64,000 nucleotides of DNA, from assembly GCF_010093535.1 (NCBI RefSeq), contig NW_022985216.1, positions 1 through 64,000 on the forward strand. Reading direction: 5' to 3'. Position 1 is the first letter of the stretch, and the number at the start of each line of letters is the position of its first letter. Below are positions 56,813 to 64,000 of this stretch, piece after piece. A model generated the notes under the pieces. It saw only the letters and a program-made list of their open reading frames with translations, ran no database searches and was not told where the DNA came from. The position numbers and the translations under genes were made by a program. This DNA comes from Lindgomyces ingoldianus. Taxonomy: Eukaryota; Ascomycota; Dothideomycetes; Pleosporales; Lindgomycetaceae.

Positions 56813-57912
56813 ATTATAAGAGCACTGTAAAGCAGGAAGCATAAAGCGTAGAAGAGGATACAGGATAGTATTAACAGACAAATCGTTAAGAAGACTCAGG
56901 GGTTTGTAAGAGGATATATATATATGTGCTAGCGCACGCAGGGCATCCGTGGATGCACTGCTTCCGCGCGGGTAGTTCCCTTGCATGCAGCAGTTAATCG
57001 CTAGGTCTTTCCTGTTAGAAGGATATTTATTAGTAAGCTTACAATATTGCAATTTTGTTTAAAATAGCTTAGAGTCCTAATGTATTGCTAGGACGGTTCT
57101 AAGGTTAGCGCTGTAAAGCTTCTAAGACTAAGTCTACAGCTACTCTAGTCTAGAGTTGTAAGTGCTAAATAAGAAGGTATAGTGCTATATAAGCAAGTTA
57201 TTGTGATAGTTCTTTTAAGTAATAATAAATTAGTGCTTTAAGAATATCTCTATGCGTAAGATGCTTAAGGATAATGCTTTTAATGCATTACTATTTACTA
57301 GAAGTAGTTGCTTTTCTAGTTAGTTAGGTGTAAGCATAAGTAATAGTTTCTTAAGCTATTTATATGTTTCTTTATCTCTCTAATGTTCTATACTAAGTAG
57401 GTTGTAGGTAGTAAGGCTCTAAAGCAACTTTAAACTTTACATAAAGTAAAGAAAGTAAGTATAGGTTTAAGTATAAAATACTATTTCTATAATTTTTAAA
57501 CTTTTTTTTACTTTTACTTTAGCTTCTCTCTAACTAGTTCTTCTAGCTATAACCTTTTCTTCTTTTACTATACCTATTACATCTTGTACTTAGTGCTTTA
57601 AAAAGGAGATTTCTATGCATGTCTATAAGCTTCTGCCTTACTTAGAGCCTTAGCTGCTACTTATCTAGAAATAGTTCTGTGGCTATGTTACTACGCTGTT
57701 GTCTACGAAAGGTTGTAAAACGCTTTTAGCTTTTAATCTTTACATAGCTATAAACACTAGCGTGTGCTTAAAAGGCACACTATTTAGTGTTTATAAAGGC
57801 TGTGCTAATAGAAAAGTAGGTAGCTACATAGAAGTAGGTCTTTTGAAAGCTTTTTAAGTTTATGCTAACCTTGTGTAGCTTAACTCTTACTATTACTACG
57901 CTAGAAATATTC
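56813..57912. other. Relic region with a candidate LTR at 56826-57043
   Basis: 56826-57043 starts TGTAAAGCAGG and ends GCTTACA, keeps CpG and has a TATATATATATG block (promoter-like on the minus strand), but lacks a target duplication. 57060-57900 is TpA-rich. A minus-strand frame around 57480-57800 is broken mainly by TAG/TAA and may be a transposase C-terminus, unassigned. Confidence 0.35.
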
Positions 57913-58156
57913 TGTGAAGCTATGTAAATCACTAGAGGCATGAGGAACTAGATTGAATGTATTGCTAGAGGAGTCCTTTGTAGGAGTCTATATATATGCG
58001 AAATAAGTAGGTGAGTCTTGGCAACAGACCATGGTGAGATGCATACAACTATAGTGTCGACGCATCCGACCATCGTGTGACGACACATCCGACACATCCG
58101 ACTATCGTGTGACTATGGTGACGACGCATCCGACTACTGTGTCACTACTGTAAACA
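57913..58156 (-). repeat. LTR-D solo LTR (244 bp), TSD TATTC
   Basis: TGTGAAGCTATG ... CTACTGTAAACA, flanked by TATTC at 57908-57912 and 58157-58161. It contains at least four degenerate units built on GACGCATCCGACCATCGTGTGA-like words split by spacers, and TATATATATG for a promoter on the minus strand. Lightly mutated. 58162-58209 is unassigned. Confidence 0.92.
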
Positions 58157-58209
58157 TATTCTCTAGTACTATATTAACTAAGCTTTTAACTGTAATAAAT
58201 GCGCTGTTA

Positions 58210-59309
58210 ACGTACTTCATGGGCGAGTTGCTCACACACCCGAGTCGCTCACTTTTGCCAAGACCCCACCAAACCACCCTTCCTACACCAATGCATTCCC
58301 CACAACACCACTTAGACGCGCTAAAAGAACGTTAGATACAGCTTGCGCTCTAAGCTTTTAAATAAGACATAAAACTCTTAAAGAAATGTGCTGTAGCTAT
58401 GTGTAGGGTCCTGTAAAAGACAACAAATAACTACAGCGCTAGACAACCTTTACAAGCTAATTCTACAGCCAAATTACAGAGGCTAGGCAATAAAAAGGAG
58501 CAGGTGATTGTTAAGACTATACTTAAGCTATATGCGCGAGGAATTTCCCCTTAGATAGCATTTGTGGCTAATATGGCCAATTCTTTGCGCGCTGAGCGTA
58601 ATCTGGGCCATGTTCGCATAAACTGGCCTAGTACGTTTGTGAAGCGTTATTTAGAGCTTAAAGTAACGTTTAAGCGTAAGTACAACTATAAGAGAGCCCT
58701 CTGCAAGAGTCCTAGGGTAATTTAGGGCAGGTTTAGCCTTGTAGAGAATATTAAAGCTAAGTATAGCATCTAGGATGATAACACGTACAACTTTAGCAAG
58801 ACAGGGTTTATAATTAGCCAGATATCTCTTAACTATACTTGCGCTTAAAACTTCACTTTAAGCTCTAAATAACGCTTCACAAACGTACTAGGCCAGTTTA
58901 TGCGAACATAGCCTAGATTACGCTCAGCGCGCAAAGAATTAGCCATATTAGCCACAAATGCTATCTAAGGGGAAATTCCTCGCGCATATAGCTTAAGTAT
59001 AGTCTTAACAATCACCTGCTCCTTTTTATTGCCTAGCCTCTGTGATTTGGCTGTAGAATTAGCTTGTAAAGGTTGTCTAGCGCTGTAGTTATTTGTTGTC
59101 TTTTACAGGACCTTGCACATAGCTACAGCACATTTCTTTAAGAGTTTTATGTCTTATTTAAAAGCTTAGAGCGCAAGCTGTATCTAACGTTCTTTTAGCG
59201 CGTCTAAGTGGTGTTGTGGGGAATGCATTGGTGTAGGAAGGGTGGTTTGGTGGGGTCTTGGCAAAAGTGAGCGACTCGGGTGTGTGAGCAACTCGCCCAT
59301 GAAGTACGT
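58210..59309. mobile_element. PAL-8: nearly intact palindromic Fot1-derived element, arms ~483 bp
   Basis: TA at 58208-58209 and 59310-59311. Left arm 58210-58692 and right arm 58828-59309 are inverse copies with only a handful of differences, around a ~135-bp centre. The left arm plus centre read in one frame (one TAG near 58553, more in the centre) as the N-terminal half of a Fot1-type transposase: NKKEQVIVKTILKLYARGI, ANSLRAERNLGHVRINWP, STFVKRYLELKV, ending NTYNFSKTGFIISQIS. The catalytic part is absent, so it would depend on a transposase supplied elsewhere. It is the least mutated palindrome in the window. Confidence 0.93.
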
Positions 59310-59453
59310 TAAGACTATAAGTAGCCTAAGTTAAGAACTTAACCTAGATGCTAAGGCTTAGCTCTACTATTAGAAGGATGTTCTTTTGTACGCACTAGCT
59401 CTTAAGGAGCATATTAATGCATACTTCTAGTAGCTAAAGCGTGAGACTAAGGG

Positions 59454-59742
59454 TGTAACAGTACCAGCAAGACAATAGGTCCAAATGCGGTGGGAATCCA
59501 CTCAGAGGCATATGGAAGTGCGTGGGGACTTGGAACCTGGGAATGCTATTAACACCTATAGGCCTTGTACAAAGGATATTAGAAAACTACTAAGCTATCT
59601 AAGAGAAGAGGTGCGACTAAATACTTAGGTAAATAAGGATAACTGCAGGAGACAGGGTTAAGTTATAGTTAGGGCTGATACAGGGACCCTTTAGATAGGA
59701 TCTAAGCAACCTAAGATAGAACAATTTGTAAGAATTATTACA
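59454..59742 (-). repeat. LTR-A, 3' LTR of a minus-strand Gypsy element
   Basis: 289 bp, TGTAACAGTACC ... GAATTATTACA on the plus strand, inverse of the other LTR-A copies. Next to it the complement of CTACCCCCCCTTTATAGG forms a polypurine tract, placing the internal region to the right. The far half is RIP-damaged, the outer half is not. 59312-59453 to its left is unassigned. Confidence 0.85.
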
Positions 59743-61390
59743 CTACCCCCCCTTTATAGGCTAATAGTCTTTATCTATAGTGTGTAGGAAATATTTAAAA
59801 CTAATTTAAAACTAATTTAAAACTAATTTAGATAAGATATAATAAACTACAACTTTTTAATAAAATTTTTCTATTACTAAAAAAAACTAGACTAAAAACC
59901 TAATACTAATATAATGCCTTTATTATAATGTTTTTGTTTAGTAGTAACTAGTAGTGTAGTTATTATTTATAGTAATAATTGTTTACTTGCTTTACTTATA
60001 TAGTTTAGTTAATATTATTAGTTTTTTTTTTAGCTATTCTTTAAATCTTTACTACATAGGTATTATTATACACCTAATATTCTATAGCTTAGTCTGCTAA
60101 CTAATTATAGCATTAAAGAAAATTACTATACTGCTCTGCCTCTCTTTTAAAGCCTCTTTAGAGGCGTTTTAAGTTATCTACTTTTAGGCTGCCTACGCTT
60201 TTACTTATAGCTTTTAAGTTAAGTTCTTTTATTAGTCCTTTAGATTAAAAAAATTTAAATATTACACTTTACATAATAAAAAATGCAACTTTATATAAAT
60301 ATAGTTTAATACTACTAGAGTATAGTTTACTAACACGCACATAAGTTTTTTTTTATTATAAGAAATTTTTTTAGTCTTTTAAGGTTATCTTAAGCTATAG
60401 GCAGTAGTCTAAAACATAGAGAGTAATAAAGATAAAAAAAGAGCTGTTAAATCTATTTTAAAGTTTACTTAGAACCTAGCGCAGGTATTATAGGTTATAA
60501 AGAGTTAGAAAGCTAGTCTTCTTATAGCTAGTGTCTAAGTAGCCCTATTCTACTAAAATACTAAGCTGCTCTGTTAGGTTTTAGCATTAAAAGCTCTAGT
60601 GTCTAACTTTTAAGCAGACATTATAGCGCTCTTAGGCAGCTAAGGATAAAGTAAAGAGGGTTTAAAAAGTAAAAAAAAATAATAATAATAATAATTTTAA
60701 TAGCTTACTGTTAGACCTCCCTAGTGCAATGTCTATAAAGTTGTAATACTATTATATATAACTATAAATTTACTTTTTACTTTTATACTTTATTATTTAC
60801 TAAGTAATTTATGCTTTTTATACTAGCTTTAAATGCTTTAATCTACTTATATAAATCTTTTAAAGGTTCTAGCTAATTTAAATACTTATTATAAAAAGCC
60901 TTTAGTTTATAAAAAGAACTTATAAAATTTAAAGCCTTATACTAGACTAAGTTAGAGTTATATTTTACTTATTTTACTTAGTATTTAAGTATTTTTTAGT
61001 AAAGCTTGCTAGTAAGTTTTTCTTTTACTTCTTACTTTTTTACTTTATTAATAGTAATTTTAGAGGGTTTTATTTTAGAAGCAGATTCTAAGAGTCTTTA
61101 CAAAGTATGTTTAGTGTAAAGACATTATATATTTTTAACTCGAAAAGTAGCTTTAAGTAGTATAAGTTTTTAACTTATTTAAGTACTTTAAAAAAGCTTT
61201 TTTACTACTTAAATAGTTTTTAGCTAGGTTTTTAAAAAGCTAAGTTCTTAGTGTTTAGGTAGACTATGTTGCTAACCTTCTAGTTAACTAGCTAGTAGTA
61301 GCAGTTAACTATAGTTTATAGCTAATCTTAGGCCTTTTTTATATAGGTCTTAGCTAACTTCTAGGCTGCGCGTGTAAAAAACAGGGTATA
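59743..61390 (-). pseudogene. 3' internal region of an LTR-A Gypsy element with integrase C-terminal domain
   Basis: On the minus strand about 61150-61380 the frame reads KLAKTYIKKA, KVSNIVYLNTKNLAF, KPS-x-KLFK and VKNLYYLKL. This is the counterpart of the VGDKVYLNTKNL...GPF.V..V.Y.LKL block at the end of Gypsy integrases. The downstream part to 59743 is AT-rich with a direct repeat AAAACTAATTTA (three to four times at 59800) and a (TAA)n run at 60678. Homology ends abruptly near 61390, so the element is truncated on its 5' side. Confidence 0.65.
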
Positions 61391-64000
61391 CACTTCGCAA
61401 TTAAGAGGTGTATTAACTAACAAGGGCGTGACTGTGACATAGGAGTACAATTAGTACCCGCCTAATTTCTAAGGCAATTCTCTACTATCTAAAGAGGGCT
61501 TCTACAACTAGCTATATACTTCTTTAGAGAGCTAGGCACAGCAGCGCTAGTAACAACAAATCTAGTATACTATAGGTCTAGTTTAAAGTATTACCTGTCT
61601 AGGATGCCTAGCTTTTTAGGCAAGGTAGGCATTGCCTAGAAAGTGCAGGGTTAACAGCACAGTTTAGAAGTTGTCTAGGACTGCCTAGTGCAGTCTAGGC
61701 TAGTCTATGTTAGCTTAGGAAACACCTAGATAGCTAGTTATTATAAAGCTTTATTTCTTTCTAAGGCGCAACTTTACGCCTAAATCTAAGCTCTTTTTTA
61801 AAGTTTAAAATTTACATAATTTAATGTTACTTTAAATTTAAATTAAAAAGTTAAATAGTTTCTGCTAAGCTAAATTCTTTATTATACCTATACTTTACTC
61901 TAAGCTTCTAGTACATATTTTAGAGAGATTTTTTACAGGAACTTTTAGGCTTTTCTAGGGGTTTCTAGGGCTTCTAGGGCCTCCTAGGCTAGAGGACCCT
62001 ATATAACCCTCTGTCTGTCCTAGAGAGTTCCTATTATAACTACCTTTAAACTCTTCTTTAGCTAGCTACCTCTACTAGCTATCTCTTATTTAATTTTTAA
62101 GCTTTTTTTATTTTTTTATTTTAATCTAAGCCTTTTTAGGCCTTTTAAGCCTTATCTTATATATTTTACTACTAATAATATCTTTTCTAGCTAGTAAGCA
62201 GTTAGATAGGATTACTTTAGCTATAAGTAAAGCTTTAGCTACTATTAATCTTTACCTTACTTACTTTAATAAAATTATAGGCAAAATTATAGTGTATAAG
62301 CTAGGTGTAATTCTACTATGCTATTTGTTTATTAAGAAGGATTATAACATCTAAACTTATAATACTTATATTTATTAAAGCTTATTAGAGCCTAAGCGCA
62401 CTAATACCCTTTTAAAGTGTAATAGCTGCTATAAAAGTAGTAGAAACTACTATTAAGTAACTTATTCTAGGGCTGTTTATAGCTATCTAGGGGTTTTTAA
62501 AGTGCTTCTTAGTTTTTTTTACTAATTTTTAAGTTCTAGTGCCTAGAAAACTATTACTTAGTAATTATAACTATTATAAGCACTATTTTTAGTAGTTTTC
62601 TTTTAGCTTAAGAGCTAAATTAACTTTAGTAATACTTAGAAGTACTTACTAGACATTATTAAAAGTCTTTATAAAAAAGCTAATAAAGTTATTATTTATC
62701 TTAATAAGTTTATAGTTTTTAGCTACTTTCTAAACCTTTTTAAGTTTCTCTAGAGGTTTTTAGAGCTTTTTAAGGGTTTTTAGACTAATTTTTACTAAGC
62801 TTATCTATAGTAAGATAGCTAGTAACACTCTAACCCCTCTTTATGTTAGTAAAAAGGTGTGTTAAGACTTAAGTATTATTAAACTTAAGTATTATTAGTT
62901 TTAGTAAAGTAAAAAAAAAGGCATTAGTAAAGTATAAAAAGAGAATAAGTAATAATAATAGCTTAAGACTTTTTTCTCTAGTCTTTAAGCATGTCTGCAC
63001 TGTATATTCTCTAACCTGTACCTATCTAGGCTTTTCTAGAGTAGTCTAACTTTATCTAGGGCACTTAGCCTTTTACTGCTAATTTTAGTGTTTTCTAGGC
63101 TTAAGTTTACTTTTTTACTAAAGAATTTTATAAAAGTAAGTAAAGCATGTAAAAAACTAACTTTACCTATAATTTTAACACTTTTAACTTTAAGTAAAAC
63201 ATTTTTTAGAAATAAGGTATCCTATTTACCTTTATTTTTAGTTTTTTTTAGCATTTTTTTAATATATTAGTCTAGCAGATCTAGGGGTCTCTAGGTCTGT
63301 CTAGGCTCTCTAGGATAGGTTTTACCTTTTCTAAGTTTTTACCTGCTATTCTTCTTTTCTCTAGAACAGTTTAGTCTATTTTTGCATAGCAGTAGCTTCT
63401 CTAGAAATAGTTATAGCACTTTATACTCTTTTTATATTTTCTTTAGTAGTTTACTTTTTTAGGTTTTTTTAGTAAAGTTTAAGCTTTATAAACTATCTAT
63501 TCTCTTTCTTAGAGGTATTTAGGCTAGTCTAGAGGTAATCTAGACTAATCTAGTAGTATTTAAAAATAGAGATAGTAAAAAACAGGCTAAGTTTCTAAAG
63601 TTTATAGTGCTTAAAAGTTTTTTTTTAAATGTTCTAAGCTTTTATAAAGTTGTCTAGTCTAAGTTTTTTTTTTTTAGTCTAGTCTCTTTTAGCCTAATTT
63701 AGCTTTCTTTTTTCTCTTTTTATTCTCTCTTATACTAGTAGTTCTACTTGTCTCTAAAATTTATTTATAGCCCTTTTAGATATGTCTTTTGCTAGAAGTA
63801 GTTAGTTATTTTCCTTTTTAAACCTTTTCTAGTAAACTCTGTATAGCTATATTCTCTTATGCAGCTTTAGTCTATAATGTAGTCTATGTTCTATATATCT
63901 ATTCCTGCTTAAGGTATTACTGTCTTAGCTAAGAGTTATTTATAAAGTAATAAGTAACTTAAAAGTACTAGCTTAAAAAGGCTAATATAAAACACTAGGC
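61391..64000. other. Unidentified CTAGG-rich, T-rich tract with a possible silenced gene
   Basis: 61590-61730 and 61940-62000 contain many CTAGG/CCTAG words. CCCTATATAACCC at 61998-62009 followed by a C/T-rich leader looks like a core promoter. From 62187 a plus-strand frame has long open stretches (LASKQLDRITLAISKALAT, then YKLGVILLCYLFIKKDYNI) and LLKCNSCYKSS near 62408-62440 with a Cys-x2-Cys pair, interrupted only by TAG/TAA. I do not recognise the protein. 62950-64000 repeats the CTAGG style with no assignable feature. Confidence 0.35.

Noticed and set aside
56789..57052. 87-codon minus-strand frame
   Set aside because: Spans a candidate LTR and palindrome debris; no motif.
63088..63270. 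60-codon frame of Leu/Phe/Lys-rich composition
   Set aside because: Expected from T-rich DNA; no start context or similarity.
1..64000. tRNA, rRNA or biosynthetic gene cluster
   Set aside because: No cloverleaf, rRNA core motif or large synthase motif seen on either strand by eye; a tRNAscan or profile search was not possible.

Overview
The window looks like a gene-poor, AT-rich compartment of a filamentous ascomycete (Pezizomycotina) genome shaped by repeat-induced point mutation (RIP). Evidence: (i) about 90% of the window is transposon debris in which C is changed to T before A or G (and G to A on the other strand), so CAG, CAA and TGG codons have become TAG/TAA; (ii) copies of the same repeat differ almost only by such transitions; (iii) the one spliced gene has two 49-bp introns with GT...AG ends; (iv) the element types are fungal: Ty3/Gypsy retrotransposons and Fot1/pogo-type DNA transposons. 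I cannot name the species.

Layout. 1-640: less mutated DNA with 2.2 copies of a ~185-bp tandem unit. 640-5553: minus-strand Gypsy relic (Gyp-1a) with one LTR and no reverse transcriptase (RT). 5554-6605: LTR fragment, LTR-D relic, Fot1 3' end and a 30-bp minisatellite. 7205-9004: island with a three-exon APH/AIM9-type kinase-like gene carrying an apparent N-terminal frameshift. 9005-15482: direct repeats, Fot1-like relic, solo LTRs, palindrome half and a twice-started Gypsy element. 15483-24462: palindrome PAL-1 split by a complete Fot1-type transposon and a complete Gypsy element (Gyp-2a), the latter holding a solo LTR. 24465-26970: a long-inverted-repeat end and relics. 26983-35373: complete minus-strand Gypsy (Gyp-1b, TSD GTTAC) holding two solo LTRs. 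36945-38474: intact single-exon F-box gene on the minus strand, with solo LTRs upstream. 39457-55892: one ~1.9-kb Fot1-type transposon spread over 16.4 kb by a small LTR, palindrome PAL-5 (itself split by Gypsy Gyp-2b) and Gypsy Gyp-3. 55895-59453: further palindromes, solo LTRs and relics. 59454-64000: 3' end of a minus-strand Gypsy element of the LTR-A family, then an unidentified CTAGG-rich tract.

The most unusual material is a family of palindromic elements (PAL) made of two inverted copies of the 5' half of a Fot1-type transposase gene, with TA target duplications. The copy at 58210-59309 is almost unmutated, with ~483-bp arms differing at only a handful of positions. Exact target-site duplications allow the nesting order to be read base by base. 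LTR pairs show RIP damage fading towards the outer edges of each element, and short solo LTRs (127-392 bp) largely escape it.

Only two cellular genes are supported. They lie in unmutated islands and show no functional link to each other. All alignments and identities were done by eye.
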